DNA of 64,000 nucleotides, taken from HdN1 sp052035295. GTDB lineage: Bacteria; Pseudomonadota; Gammaproteobacteria; Pseudomonadales; Ketobacteraceae. Positions 17,601 to 26,692 of this stretch are shown here, in pieces. Location of the stretch: NCBI GenBank assembly GCA_052035295.1, contig JBPOHS010000017.1, positions 36,990-100,989 on the forward strand, written 5' to 3'. Each line of letters begins with the position of its first letter. Within the stretch, counting starts at the first letter, position 1. The notes below the pieces were generated by a model. The model ran no database searches. It saw nothing but the letters and a program-made list of their open reading frames with translations, and was not told where the DNA came from. The position numbers and the translations under genes were made by a program.

Positions 17601-18520
17601 TCCGCATTCAATCGTTGCGCGATAACAGCGACTGCGCAAGGCAGGAGTTCGAGCGCATCAAACATCAGGATGATCCGGGCTTGTCGCCGGTGGTGAGCTT
17701 CGATGCGCAGCAGAATGTGGCTGCTCCTTTCATTGCCACGGGCGTTCGCCCCAAGGTGGCGATCTTGCGTGAGCAAGGCGTCAACGGTCATGTAGAAATG
17801 GCGGGGGCGTTCCACACGGCAGGTTTTACGGCTGTTGACGTGCACATGAGCGACGTATTGTCAGGGCGGGTGTCGCTGCAGGATTTCAAAGGCCTGGTCG
17901 CGTGTGGAGGCTTCTCTTACGGTGATGTGTTGGGCGCCGGTGGTGGCTGGGCCAAATCCATTCTGTTCAATGCGCAGGCACGTGAGAGCTTCCAGAACTT
18001 CTTTGGCCGTCAGGACACATTCTCGTTGGGCGTGTGCAACGGGTGCCAGATGTTGTCTACGCTGGCCGAGTTGATTCCGGGCACCGAATACTGGCCGCGA
18101 TTTGTGCGTAACACTTCCGAGCAGTTTGAAGCGCGCGTCAGTCTGGTAGAGGTTCAGCCTTCAGCATCCCTATTGCTGCAAGGCATGGAAGGTTCACGCC
18201 TGCCCATCGCCGTGGCACACGGGGAAGGTCGCGCAATGTTTTCGGATGCTTGGCAGCAGGCGGCTGCGCAGCAATCCAACGGCGTTGCACTGCGTTATAT
18301 CGAGAACAACGGGCGCGTTACCGAAGCGTATCCGGCCAACCCTAACGGCTCCCCTGAGGGGATTACCGGTTTGTGCAACCGCGATGGTCGCGTCACGATC
18401 ATGATGCCGCACCCGGAGCGGGTCTACCGCACGGTGCAAAACTCCTGGTATCCGAAATCCTGGGGTGAAGACGGCCCGTGGTTGCGCATGTTCCGTAACG
18501 CCCGTGTTTGGGTGGGATAA
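14642..18520 (+). CDS. purL: Phosphoribosylformylglycinamidine synthase (large single-chain form)
   Basis: Fourth step of de novo purine synthesis: FGAR plus glutamine and ATP gives FGAM. The 1292 residues match the single-chain gammaproteobacterial enzyme (E. coli 1295). It has an N-terminal PurS-like domain, a linker, two AIR-synthase-type halves (KVETHNHPTAIAP, TGAGGEIRDEG) and a C-terminal glutamine amidotransferase with Cys in LGVCNGCQML and His/Glu in MPHPERV. The start MLQLRGAPALS aligns with the family; upstream in-frame codons run through the promoter. The GTG start of the next gene lies 9 bases after the stop. Confidence 0.98.
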   Translation: MLQLRGAPALSPFKTQKLLVQLQAAVPAVSAVYAEFVHMVEVSQPLEGDKQQALAKLLSYGHHLQPQTPAGQLFVVVPRPGTISPWASKATDIAHNCGLNEVVRIERGVVYFVSGISVEQRPAVAPLLHDRMTQAVFASLQDTEALFAHHEPRPIMHVDILDDGRAALVAANKTLGLALADDEIDYLTNSFQQLGRNPTDVELMMFAQANSEHCRHKIFNADWSIDGEAQTHSLFKMIKNTYACNSEGVLSAYADNAAVIEGFQAGRFFPDPESKAYAFHQEPVHILMKVETHNHPTAIAPYPGASTGAGGEIRDEGATGRGSKPKAGLTGFTVSNLRIPGFEQPWEQAYGKPNRIVSALDIMIEGPLGGAGFNNEFGRPNLCGYFRTYEQQVQTVNGAEVRGYHKPIMIAGGYGNIRADHVQKGEIPVGAKLIVLGGPAMLIGLGGGAASSMATGASAEDLDFASVQRDNPEMERRCQEVIDQCWQLGEANPISFIHDVGAGGLSNAMPELVKDGGRGGRFDLRKVPNDEPGMSPVEIWCNESQERYVLAVAPENLATFEAICKRERCLYAVIGEATAEHHLTLADTHFSNRPVDLPMSVLFGKPPKMHRQFERASVEQNPFTAEAIDLKDAVYRVLRLPTVASKSFLITIGDRSVTGTVTRDQMVGPWQVPVADVAVTSTTLDVYTGEAMAMGERTPAALINAPAAGRMAVGESITNIAAAAIAKLSDVRLSANWMAAAGYPGEDQALFDTVHAVGMELCPALGITIPVGKDSMSMRTVWDDNGQKKSVTAPLSLIISAFAPVQDVRKTLTPELQRDVGDTALIVIDLGNGKNRLGATALAQVYNQLGHECADVESAGQLKAFFDAIQALRQSGRLLAYHDRGDGGLLATVAEMAFAGHVGVDLDISALSGAPAAILFNEELGAVVQVRADDAETVLQVLRNAQLSASVIGRLNHTDQLRIISNGTLLLDETRAELQSVWAETSFRIQSLRDNSDCARQEFERIKHQDDPGLSPVVSFDAQQNVAAPFIATGVRPKVAILREQGVNGHVEMAGAFHTAGFTAVDVHMSDVLSGRVSLQDFKGLVACGGFSYGDVLGAGGGWAKSILFNAQARESFQNFFGRQDTFSLGVCNGCQMLSTLAELIPGTEYWPRFVRNTSEQFEARVSLVEVQPSASLLLQGMEGSRLPIAVAHGEGRAMFSDAWQQAAAQQSNGVALRYIENNGRVTEAYPANPNGSPEGITGLCNRDGRVTIMMPHPERVYRTVQNSWYPKSWGEDGPWLRMFRNARVWVG

Positions 18521-18528
18521 CGCGCGCT

Positions 18529-19203
18529 GTGAGTGATTTGATCGACAAACCGCCCGCTGTTTTTGGCTTGCACGATTGGGTCGATGCCTATCGGCCCCCG
18601 GTGCCAGACACGTTCGCAGTGCGGCGTGCGCTGGCGGATCGGCTGGCTGCGATCAGCACTCGGTTGATTCGTGTGGATTTGCCAGACGCTGAGTTGACAG
18701 CACTCGACGCTGAATTGGCAGGTATTGAAGCCAAACTGCAGGGCGCTTGTCATCATCGCCATATCGATCAATATGTACCGATGGTTGCAGGAAGTGCCAC
18801 GCCAACGCAGGTCATGATGGCCTTTGACTATGATGCGGTGACCGGCGCCAGCAATCCCGCTGCGCCCCGACTCCGTTTCGATCTGGACGCTGACAAGGTA
18901 ACCGCTCACGTCACCCTGGAAGCCCTGCATGAAGGCGGTCCGGGTAACGCCCATGGTGGGGTGCTCTCGGCGTTGCTGGATGTGGTGCTGGCGCGGGTGC
19001 CGCACGCGCAGGGATATATTGGCGTGACCGGCTATCTGAATGTGCGATACCTCGTGCCGACGCCGCTCTATCAGGAACTGACCTTCAAGGCCTGGCCCGC
19101 TTCACGTATCGGTCGGGTGACCCGCGTCGAAGGGGGTGTCTGGCGGGGTGAGCAGCAAACCGTCGCTGCCGAAGCGATGTATGTGGTTCCGAAGAGGAAA
19201 TGA
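18529..19203 (+). CDS. PaaI-type hotdog-fold thioesterase
   Basis: A 224-residue protein whose C-terminal half (about 100-222) is a hotdog thioesterase domain, with the helix motif GGPGNAHGGVLSALLDVVL. Split for reading, the catalytic region is NAHGGVLSALLD. The first 90 residues are a less conserved extension. It probably hydrolyses an acyl-CoA; substrate not assignable. The GTG start is chosen because upstream frame runs into purL; the ribosome-binding site is weak, so coupling to purL is likely. The NIF3-like gene follows after 3 bases. Confidence 0.8.
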   Translation: MSDLIDKPPAVFGLHDWVDAYRPPVPDTFAVRRALADRLAAISTRLIRVDLPDAELTALDAELAGIEAKLQGACHHRHIDQYVPMVAGSATPTQVMMAFDYDAVTGASNPAAPRLRFDLDADKVTAHVTLEALHEGGPGNAHGGVLSALLDVVLARVPHAQGYIGVTGYLNVRYLVPTPLYQELTFKAWPASRIGRVTRVEGGVWRGEQQTVAAEAMYVVPKRK

Positions 19204-19206
19204 GAC

Positions 19207-19521
19207 ATGTATAAAATCGTGTTCTTTGTTCCGGAATCCCACAAGGAAGCTGTCAAGGCTGCCCTGTTTGCTGCCGGCGCCGGTCGTATCGGTCGTTACG
19301 ATTGCTGCAGCTGGGAAACGCTGGGGCAGGGCCAGTTCCGTGCGCTTGATGGAGCCAACCCGTTTATCGGGAGCGTGGGCGAAACCGAGACGGTCGCTGA
19401 GTACCGGGTAGAACTTGTCTGTGACGATACCCTGATACAGCAAGCGATCACTGCAATGAAGGCGGCACATCCATACGAGGAGCCCGCCTACGACGTGCTG
19501 AAAATGGCAGACGTGTTTTAA
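19207..19521 (+). CDS. NIF3/YqfO-like small protein
   Basis: A 104-residue protein matching the insert/CutA-like domain of NIF3 family members, found on its own in many proteobacteria. Family features are the start MYKIVFFVPESH, the GxGxIGxYDxCSW pattern and the end region AHPYEEPAYDV. The dinuclear metal-site domains of full NIF3 proteins are absent. Biochemical role unknown. It starts 3 bases after the thioesterase stop and ends just before a hairpin shared with the convergent methyltransferase. Confidence 0.85.
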   Translation: MYKIVFFVPESHKEAVKAALFAAGAGRIGRYDCCSWETLGQGQFRALDGANPFIGSVGETETVAEYRVELVCDDTLIQQAITAMKAAHPYEEPAYDVLKMADVF

Positions 19522-19532
19522 CCGGTTGTATC

Positions 19533-19550
19533 GCCCCGCCAGGCCGGGGC
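19533..19550. terminator. GC-rich hairpin between convergent genes
   Basis: GCCCCG/CGGGGC with a 6-base loop, between the NIF3-like gene and the convergent methyltransferase. No clear U-tract, so terminator function is only probable. Confidence 0.4.
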
Positions 19551-20305
19551 TACTGGATCCGCCCGACGAGAAGGGTGAGGGGCCAGCGTATTGCCAGTGA
19601 TGTATCCTTCGTTATTCCTGTCTTTTCCAGGGCGTCTTCAAGTAACGCTACCGGGTCAAATCCGTTCTTCTCCACGAACCGTTGCGTGGCTGACCAGCTG
19701 CGCAAATATCCGCACAGGGCTGCACGAGGCCATTGGGCTGTCATGGCCATGGGCGGAGCATCGATTTTCTCAAACGGAAAGGGCAGTTCACGGTAGCCGT
19801 TTTCCACATGGCGTCGCTCGGCCGGCCACCATGCACCGACGGTGTCGTAATAAAACGCCTGGATAAGCGGATTGGCTGTTTTGTGGTCGACATCGATGAC
19901 GCCATAACTCCAGGCAGCAACCACGCCTTGTGGCTTCGCGACGCGCTTCACTTCTGTATAAAACGCTGGCAGATCAAACCAGTGTAACGCCTGAGCGACA
20001 GTCACCATATCCATGCTGTGATCGGGAAGACCGCTGGTTTCGGCGGTGGCAACACGGTATTCCACCTGCAAGGCGGGTGTTGTCGCCGCGATCTGGGCGG
20101 CGCTGGCATCAGTGGCGATCACGCGCTCGAAGTGGCGCGCCAGGGAAGCTGCCGCCTGGCCGTTCCCGGTGGCACAATCCCAAACACAACTGCGTGCGGG
20201 TGTCAGTGTTGCCAACCAGGTGAAAAGAGCTTCGGGATAACCGGGGCGGTAAGTGGCATAGATGGATGCCTGTTGCGAAAAGTGATCATGAAATTCATGA
20301 CTCAT
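19550..20305 (-). CDS. Class I SAM-dependent methyltransferase
   Basis: A 251-residue cytosolic protein with the SAM-binding motif I as VWDCATGNGQAA (about 40-52), an acidic residue ending strand 2 (ATDASAAQI) and motif IV region MVTVAQALHWFD. The last resembles the UbiE/trans-aconitate methyltransferase group (methyltransferase type 11). The substrate cannot be told. It precedes no obvious operon partner; the kinase gene upstream ends 25 bases before its start. Confidence 0.85.
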   Translation of the reverse strand: MSHEFHDHFSQQASIYATYRPGYPEALFTWLATLTPARSCVWDCATGNGQAAASLARHFERVIATDASAAQIAATTPALQVEYRVATAETSGLPDHSMDMVTVAQALHWFDLPAFYTEVKRVAKPQGVVAAWSYGVIDVDHKTANPLIQAFYYDTVGAWWPAERRHVENGYRELPFPFEKIDAPPMAMTAQWPRAALCGYLRSWSATQRFVEKNGFDPVALLEDALEKTGITKDTSLAIRWPLTLLVGRIQ

Positions 20306-20330
20306 CGAGCTTGCTCCGCAAAACGCTGTA

Positions 20331-22742
20331 TCAGTGCAGGGTAGACGTGTTTGCGGACGGTGCCGGCAACCACTTCATCAACACATCTTCCAGCAGTTTA
20401 ACGTTGACCGGTTTGCTCATGTAGTCGTTCATGCCACAGCTCAGACACAAATCCTTGTCGCGACTCATGGCGTTGGCGGTGATGGCAATGATGGGGACTT
20501 TCGATTTTTCATTGGACAGGGCGCGTATTTGGCGGGTGGCTTCAAAACCATCCATGACCGGCATCTGGCAATCCATCAGTATGACGTCCAGCGCGTTATT
20601 CTCTACTGCCTTGATGCCTTCTTCGCCGTTGTTGGCGCACACCGAATCCAGGCCCAGCTTGTTGAGCGCCGCTTTCAATACCAGTTGGTTGACCGGGTTG
20701 TCTTCAACGATCAGGGCCCGTTTGCCAATGGTCACCGAGTGTATGTCGATGGTTTCCGGGCCATGAACGGCTGGCGCATCCGTATATTCAAGGTTGATGG
20801 CAAGAATGAATTCCGTGCCTTCTCCCACGATGGAGCGATAACGCAGATCTGCGCCCATCAGCGCCGCAATTTGTTTGCATACGGCCAATCCGATTCCCAA
20901 TCCGCTGTGACGTCGATTGTTCTGTCCGCTGAATTGCTTGAACCGGTCGAAGACAACCGATTCCATATCGGGCGGAATGCCTATGCCCGTGTCCGAGACG
21001 GAGAAAGCCAGCTGGGCACGATGGTGTTCCTTGTCCAGCGAGTCAACACTGACACCTAGCGTTACACCGCCCTGGGAAGTGAATTTGATGGCGTTGTCGA
21101 CCAGGTTGGTCATGATCTGCTGCAGCCGTCGGCGGTCACCCCAGAGCGACGTCGGCACCTCCGGAGTGACTTTTATCTGGAAGCGGATGCCCTTCTGGCG
21201 GGCAGCTCGTTCGTAGGTTTCGCTGACAGGTTCCAGCAAACGTTGAAGACAAAAGTTTTCGCGGTTGATCTTGAACTCGTGCGACTGCAACTCGGTGTAG
21301 CTCAGCACGCTTTCGATCAGGTTCATCAGGTTTTTGGCCGCATCTTCTGCGTTATCGATGAAGTCTTCCCGCTTTTCATCGTTGGCTTCCCCGCTCGCCT
21401 GTGTCAGACAGTTGAGGACACCGTTCATGGGCGTGCGCATTTCATGGCTGATGGTGGCAAGGAATTCATCTTTCACACGATTACTGTCGAGTAACGCACG
21501 ATTAACAGCTTGCAGGGCAATTTTCGCCTTTTTCTCAATTTTGGTTTTTTCTTTTTCCATCATGTGCATGCGGTCTGCCAGCATGATGGCCAACAGGATC
21601 ATTTCCAGCGTGGACCCGATCAGCATGGCGTTATTGGTGATCGGATTTGCGGGAATTGCACCGAGTGTGACGCCGCCCAGAACAACAGCGCCACCCAGAA
21701 ATGCGGTCCAGGCAATCAGGAACAATTTTGATGCGCGATGTCCTTTCCAGGCATTGACGCTGCTGATAAACAACAGTCCAATGGCTTCGAGGATCGAAGC
21801 AATCGTGCCGACATACAGCATGACAGAATAGGGAAGGAAGAAGCACAGTATTGCCGCCACGCAAAAAAAGGCGACCACGATTTTGGTGGCCTTGTCCACC
21901 ATTGGCATTGTTTTGCGCAGGCCGAGTACTTCCCGCGCAAACAGACCACCGAAAATATCCACCACGAAAATCATCAGAATGATGGCGTACTGGTTGAACC
22001 AGGGTGACGATCGCCATAGGTACTGGAATCCAAGCCCGAAATACGTGGCCTGAAAAATCGAAAAGGCGCCAATGTATAGAATGTAATTGAGAAAATTGAT
22101 GTCTCTCAGCCAGGCAAAAAACAGCATGTTGTAGAGCACCATCAACATGGTGATACCGAAGTAAGTGCCAAAAATCAGCAGCTGGGTTTTGCTGTGATCA
22201 AGAAAAGCCTTGTCAGCCCATACCACCAGTGGAATCCGGATCGTGCCGGCGGATGCAACACGAAGATAAAGTGTACTGGCCTCATCTGCCCCGCTCTTGA
22301 TGGGAAAAACCGGATTGATATGCTTGATGGCGCGTTGGCCGAAAGGCTTCGTGTCTCCCGCTTGATAGGCCTCAACGCTACCGTCCTCCATCTGTTGAAA
22401 GAACTGCAAATCGTCCAGTGGGGCATAGGGAATTTCCAGCAGCAAACTGTCACTGGGGCGCAGAAGCGCCTTGGGGGCTACCACTATTTTTACCCAAAAT
22501 ACCGACTTGGAAATACCGCGATTGAAATTGGGGCCATCAGAGGAGGGCGTGAATTGTTGTTGCCAATGCGGCTGCAGAATATCTTCAAAACGCAACGAGC
22601 CTGAGGCATCTTCAAGAAAAAGGGCGGCTTGATCGGCTGCCGCCTGTCCTTGCGGGTCGGGCAAGACCATTGGCGTGTCATTTGCGGCATGGGCGGCGGT
22701 CAGCATCGCCAGCCACATGATAAGAATCACCAATGATTTCAT
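20331..22742 (-). CDS. 7TMR-DISM hybrid sensor histidine kinase
   Basis: An 803-residue inner-membrane sensor. Order of parts: signal peptide (1-20), periplasmic 7TMR-DISMED2 domain (about 25-175), seven transmembrane helices (about 185-395), a coiled coil, HisKA with phospho-accepting His433 in ATISHEMRTPMNG, HATPase with GLGIGLAVCKQ, and a C-terminal receiver with Asp in ILMDCQMPVMDG. The start at 22742 is chosen because MKSLVILIMWLAMLTAAHA is a proper signal peptide; upstream in-frame starts at 22769 and 22787 would add a polar stretch before it. It lies 66 bases after a paralogue. DISM domains probably bind carbohydrate-like ligands; the output partner is not encoded nearby. Confidence 0.93.
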   Translation of the reverse strand: MKSLVILIMWLAMLTAAHAANDTPMVLPDPQGQAAADQAALFLEDASGSLRFEDILQPHWQQQFTPSSDGPNFNRGISKSVFWVKIVVAPKALLRPSDSLLLEIPYAPLDDLQFFQQMEDGSVEAYQAGDTKPFGQRAIKHINPVFPIKSGADEASTLYLRVASAGTIRIPLVVWADKAFLDHSKTQLLIFGTYFGITMLMVLYNMLFFAWLRDINFLNYILYIGAFSIFQATYFGLGFQYLWRSSPWFNQYAIILMIFVVDIFGGLFAREVLGLRKTMPMVDKATKIVVAFFCVAAILCFFLPYSVMLYVGTIASILEAIGLLFISSVNAWKGHRASKLFLIAWTAFLGGAVVLGGVTLGAIPANPITNNAMLIGSTLEMILLAIMLADRMHMMEKEKTKIEKKAKIALQAVNRALLDSNRVKDEFLATISHEMRTPMNGVLNCLTQASGEANDEKREDFIDNAEDAAKNLMNLIESVLSYTELQSHEFKINRENFCLQRLLEPVSETYERAARQKGIRFQIKVTPEVPTSLWGDRRRLQQIMTNLVDNAIKFTSQGGVTLGVSVDSLDKEHHRAQLAFSVSDTGIGIPPDMESVVFDRFKQFSGQNNRRHSGLGIGLAVCKQIAALMGADLRYRSIVGEGTEFILAINLEYTDAPAVHGPETIDIHSVTIGKRALIVEDNPVNQLVLKAALNKLGLDSVCANNGEEGIKAVENNALDVILMDCQMPVMDGFEATRQIRALSNEKSKVPIIAITANAMSRDKDLCLSCGMNDYMSKPVNVKLLEDVLMKWLPAPSANTSTLH

Positions 22743-22808
22743 CGGTTTGAACAATCCTGAGAAAACGCACATAAGGCAGTCTTTCAAGTCTAGCAGCTGG
22801 TCAGGGAA

Positions 22809-25244
22809 TCATCCGGCGAGCTGCTTGGGGTGCGGTGCGCGCGCCAGCCAATGCATCAGTTTTTCCTTGAGCAGGGCACTGTTCACGGGTTTGCTCATGT
22901 AGTCGTCCATGCCGGCTTCCAGACAGCGTGTCTTGTCTTGTGCCATGGCATTGGCGGTGACAGCAATAATGGGAATGTTGGCGTGGGGCGGGGCCATGTT
23001 GCGAATGGCCTGCGTGGCTGCAAATCCGTCCATGACGGGCATCTGGCAGTCCATCAGGATGGTGTCTATGGACGCTGTCGCAAGCACGGAGAGAGCTTCT
23101 TCGCCATTGTTTGCCGTCAGCACGTCGAGGCCCAATTTTTTCAGCATGCCTTTCAACACCAGTTGATTGGTGGGATTGTCCTCGACAACCAGCACTACAG
23201 GGTTTTCAGCTGATAGTTGCACACTTGCCACAGGTGTGGTGACCGTCTCTGCGCGAGCGTAAACCAGGGCGATTTTCAGGTTGAACACACTGCCTTCGTT
23301 TTCAACCGAATCGAATTCGATATCTCCTCCCATCGCCACGGCGAGCTCCTTGCAGATGGCGAGCCCTATGCCGAGGCCTCCGTGACCACGGTTGAAGGCA
23401 CCGTTGGCTTGTCTGAATTTTTCGAATATGTGGGGCTTGGATTCATCACTGATACCAATGCCCGTGTCGATGACCGAAAACAGCACGATCTCGCGTTCGT
23501 CGCTGGTGTGGGGTAAACGCCTGACAAGTAGCTCTACGCTGCCTCTTGCGGTGAATTTGACGGCATTATCGAGCATGATGTTCAGGATTTGCATAATTCG
23601 TCTTTCATCGCCCAGCAGCGGGGGAAGGTCAGGCGCGCATTCGACGGTCAATGCCAATCCCTTCTGCTTGCACGTGCCGATGTGAGCGGCCTGTAAATCC
23701 TTGACGATGCGCGCAAGCGAGAGCCCCTGTTGCTCGATGATCAATTTACCTGACGCGAGTTCCGTGTAGGTCAGCACGCTGTCCAGCAGCCCCATCAGGT
23801 GATGTGCAGACTGGTCTGCGCAACCGATCAGCCGCAGATGTGTTTCTTCATCCGTAGGTTGCTTTAGCTGGTCGATGCTGCCGATAACGCCATTCATGGG
23901 GGTGCGAAGCTCATGGCTGATGGTTGCCAGGAATTCGTCCTTGAGTGCGTTGCTTTGGTGTAGCGCGGTATTGACATCAATCAATGCTTCGTTCGCACGT
24001 TGTTCCGCGCTGACTTTCGCCTGTAATGTGTTGCGCATGCGCTCGGCAAGACTGAGCGACAGCAGGGTGACTTCAATGGTGTTGCCAAAATAGAAGGCAT
24101 TGGTGGTAAAAGGATTGGCGGGCACAATGCCCAACGAAACGAGGGCCAGAATAATGGCACCGCTGAGTACCATCAGCCAGGCGAACAGAAAAAATATCGC
24201 CGATTTTTCTTTGCGCAGCGCGGCGAATACCGCTATGGCGATGATCAGCAGGCAGATCAGCAAGGCATCAATGCTCGCAAGTCGAATGGTGATGCTGTAC
24301 GGAAAAATAAACGCCAGCAGCACCAAAGCCAATTGCGCGACCCCCAACCAGTTCAGGATGCGGTGGGTGCGAGGTGACAAGGTTTTGATATCCAGCACAC
24401 GGCTCGAAAAATAAATCAGGAAGGCAGAAGTCAGCGCAATAATTGCCGGCATGATGTGTTCATTGAGTTTCGGCAGGTTCCCCCATAAATACACTGGTGC
24501 GTCACCAATCATGATTGACTGGAATAACGAGATACTTAGGGTGTAACCGACATACAGCAAATAATTCATGTCGCGCACGGAAATGAACAGGCATAAATTG
24601 TAAAAGGCCATCAGCAGCAAAATGCCATAGAACAATCCATGTATCAGCGCGGAAGTGCGTTGGGATTTGTGGAAATCGAGTTCATCCCATAGATATACCG
24701 GCATGCGCATCGAGCTGGAGCCCTTGACCCGCAAGTAAATATCCTTGTATGAGCCAGGTTCCACCGTAAGCGGAAAGACAAAGGTGCCATGATCGATTGG
24801 CCGGGAAGCAGCGGAAAACAGGTCGCCCGTTTGCCAATAGCCCTCCGCGATTCCCTTGTTCACAAAGTAAAATTCGACATCGTCCAGCATGGGGTAATCC
24901 AGCTGTATGACTACACGACGCGAGGTCGTCAGGGACTGGGCACTGTTCTTCAGGCGAATATGTAGCCAAAACGCACTGTCGGTGTAACCTTTGTTGAGGG
25001 TGCTTTCCGTCCCGGGGGTAAACTGGTTCGGGCTGAGGCTCAATACTTCCGACAGGGTCAGCGTGCGCTCAGGGTCTTCCAGGTATTCAAGATCGGCGGC
25101 AAGCGATCGGCTGTTGGACAGGTGCACCACATCAACGGCGTCGAGCGCGATGGCGGGCAGGGACAAGCAGAGCAGGACCAGCAGAATGCCGAGTTGTCTG
25201 GTCCATTCCCAAGAAAAAGCTGCGCCCGTTTGTTTCACTGCCAT
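22809..25244 (-). CDS. 7TMR-DISM hybrid sensor histidine kinase (tandem paralogue)
   Basis: An 811-residue protein with the same architecture as its downstream neighbour: export signal (about 12-34), 7TMR-DISMED2 (about 40-190), seven helices (about 200-400), HisKA with His444 in ATISHELRTPMNG, HATPase with GLGIGLAICKELA, and a receiver with ILMDCQMPVMDG. It is first of the pair, transcribed on the minus strand. The two proteins are related along their full length but clearly divergent, so the duplication is old. Ligand unknown. Confidence 0.93.
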   Translation of the reverse strand: MAVKQTGAAFSWEWTRQLGILLVLLCLSLPAIALDAVDVVHLSNSRSLAADLEYLEDPERTLTLSEVLSLSPNQFTPGTESTLNKGYTDSAFWLHIRLKNSAQSLTTSRRVVIQLDYPMLDDVEFYFVNKGIAEGYWQTGDLFSAASRPIDHGTFVFPLTVEPGSYKDIYLRVKGSSSMRMPVYLWDELDFHKSQRTSALIHGLFYGILLLMAFYNLCLFISVRDMNYLLYVGYTLSISLFQSIMIGDAPVYLWGNLPKLNEHIMPAIIALTSAFLIYFSSRVLDIKTLSPRTHRILNWLGVAQLALVLLAFIFPYSITIRLASIDALLICLLIIAIAVFAALRKEKSAIFFLFAWLMVLSGAIILALVSLGIVPANPFTTNAFYFGNTIEVTLLSLSLAERMRNTLQAKVSAEQRANEALIDVNTALHQSNALKDEFLATISHELRTPMNGVIGSIDQLKQPTDEETHLRLIGCADQSAHHLMGLLDSVLTYTELASGKLIIEQQGLSLARIVKDLQAAHIGTCKQKGLALTVECAPDLPPLLGDERRIMQILNIMLDNAVKFTARGSVELLVRRLPHTSDEREIVLFSVIDTGIGISDESKPHIFEKFRQANGAFNRGHGGLGIGLAICKELAVAMGGDIEFDSVENEGSVFNLKIALVYARAETVTTPVASVQLSAENPVVLVVEDNPTNQLVLKGMLKKLGLDVLTANNGEEALSVLATASIDTILMDCQMPVMDGFAATQAIRNMAPPHANIPIIAVTANAMAQDKTRCLEAGMDDYMSKPVNSALLKEKLMHWLARAPHPKQLAG

Positions 25245-25303
25245 TGGTTCCGCAATGCCTGCTCTGTTTATCAGTGTAGCAGTGCGGATGGTATGTGCAG
25301 CGT

Positions 25304-25849
25304 TCAGCCCGGTTTCTGAAAGCCCCGGATATCCTCGATACGCACGGGAAACAGGCCGGATTGGCGATCAAGAAAGTAGTACTTCAAGGTCTTGTAAACG
25401 GTCGGGAAAGCCAGCTCTGTCCAGGGGATTTCGTCTTCCGTAAAGAGGCGCGTTTCGAGACTTTCGGGACCGATGCCAAAGCCTGCATCGGTCAGCGAGG
25501 CCAGGAAAAACATGTACACCTGACTGATATGTGGAAGGTTGAAGATGGTGTAGAGTCCCTGCAGATTCACAGGTGCGTCTGCTTCTTCGAGGGTTTCCCG
25601 GCAGGCTGCTTCAAAGGTGGTTTCCCCGTTCTCCATGAAGCCGGCGGGCAGCGTCCAGTAACCTTTGCGCGGTTCAATGGCGCGACGGCACAACAGCACG
25701 GCATCGCCCTGGACGGGTAGCGTACCTGCAATGATGCGGGGATTCTGGTAATGAATGTGGGCACAGTGGGTACAGACGTGGCGTTCCCGGCTATCGCCGT
25801 CAGGAATGGTGAGTTGTACGGGGTTGCCGCACTGGTTGCAGAATTTCAC
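25304..25849 (-). CDS. Nudix hydrolase with N-terminal zinc ribbon
   Basis: A 181-residue protein. Residues 1-30 form a zinc ribbon, CNQCG with CTHC. The Nudix domain follows, with the box GFMENGETTFEAACRETLEEA. Split for reading, its key residues are in CRETLEEA. It hydrolyses some nucleoside-diphosphate-linked compound; this zinc-ribbon subgroup is often annotated as ADP-ribose or FAD pyrophosphatase. The GTG start at 25849 follows AAGGGG at good spacing; an upstream start at 25873 is possible. Confidence 0.88.
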   Translation of the reverse strand: MKFCNQCGNPVQLTIPDGDSRERHVCTHCAHIHYQNPRIIAGTLPVQGDAVLLCRRAIEPRKGYWTLPAGFMENGETTFEAACRETLEEADAPVNLQGLYTIFNLPHISQVYMFFLASLTDAGFGIGPESLETRLFTEDEIPWTELAFPTVYKTLKYYFLDRQSGLFPVRIEDIRGFQKPG

Positions 25850-25934
25850 TGGAACGAGACCCCTTGCTGACAAGGGGCCAGTATAGCGCGGTCAAACGCC
25901 TGACAACACTGGTCAGGCGATGCGGCGGAAGGGC

Positions 25935-26294
25935 TCAGGCGTTGCGACGAAACGGAAGCACCTTGGCGGCCGACTCGTTGATCTGTTGGGCAGGCTCTAC
26001 CGAGAACAGGCCAGCGCTGTCGCCACGACCAGCGGCTTCGTTGAGCGCCATGCGCAACTTGTCGAAGGTGTCGTGCATCATGCCGGAAATGGCAATGCAC
26101 GCCGCCATCGGGCTCTTGGCGCGACGGCGTTCCATGTCCACCCGGAACTGGATCCCGCGCAACTTGCGGCGATAGGCCGGTGGCGCGTCCTGTATCAGTT
26201 GGTCACACAATTGAACACGCAGACGCTCCAGCGCTTCCGGATCCTTGTGTGCCATTTCTTTCAATACGTCAAAACTTGGCAATTCGTAATGCAT
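25935..26294 (-). CDS. DUF3135 family protein
   Basis: A 119-residue soluble protein of the DUF3135 family, recognised by LPSFDVLKEMA at the start and RRLRGIQF-type and SPMAACIAISGMMHD segments in the middle. No enzymatic motif. AGAGGTG precedes the ATG at ideal distance, which is why I prefer it to the longer frame. Function unknown; found mainly in gammaproteobacteria. Confidence 0.82.
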   Translation of the reverse strand: MHYELPSFDVLKEMAHKDPEALERLRVQLCDQLIQDAPPAYRRKLRGIQFRVDMERRRAKSPMAACIAISGMMHDTFDKLRMALNEAAGRGDSAGLFSVEPAQQINESAAKVLPFRRNA

Positions 26295-26692
26295 GGCGAA
26301 CACCTCTCTATGGTACTGACAACCCACTGAAGGCCCTGGCGCGTCTGTTGTTCAGCCTCATCCTGAGTGGCCAGAAAAAATCCTGCGGGCAACTTGCGTT
26401 CTCTGTTTCCTATACTACATTTAAGAATTTTTATGTGTAGCCTTGACCTTTTGGTTGATTTCTGGTCAACACGCTGTTTGCCCCTGGTTTGCATGCATTT
26501 CCAGGCAGCTAAGCGTTCAGGATCAACGAGTTAAGCCCGGTGCGGCAGGTTTTGAATATTAGTTGTAGTTTTGTTAACGCTTAGACGTTTTTTGCATATC
26601 GTCTTGTTCGGCGATTGCCCCCTTCCTGGCCAGATGGCGTTTATGTCTCCGCTCTGATATAAAAAAGAGCTATCCATCAATGGTTTGAATGC
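26295..26692. other. Intergenic region upstream of divergent DUF3135 and Nudix genes
   Basis: About 400 bases with AT-rich stretches, including TATACTACATTTAAGAA at about 26411. No gene with family support or good ribosome-binding site, and no clear hairpin. It presumably holds the two divergent promoters. Confidence 0.5.
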
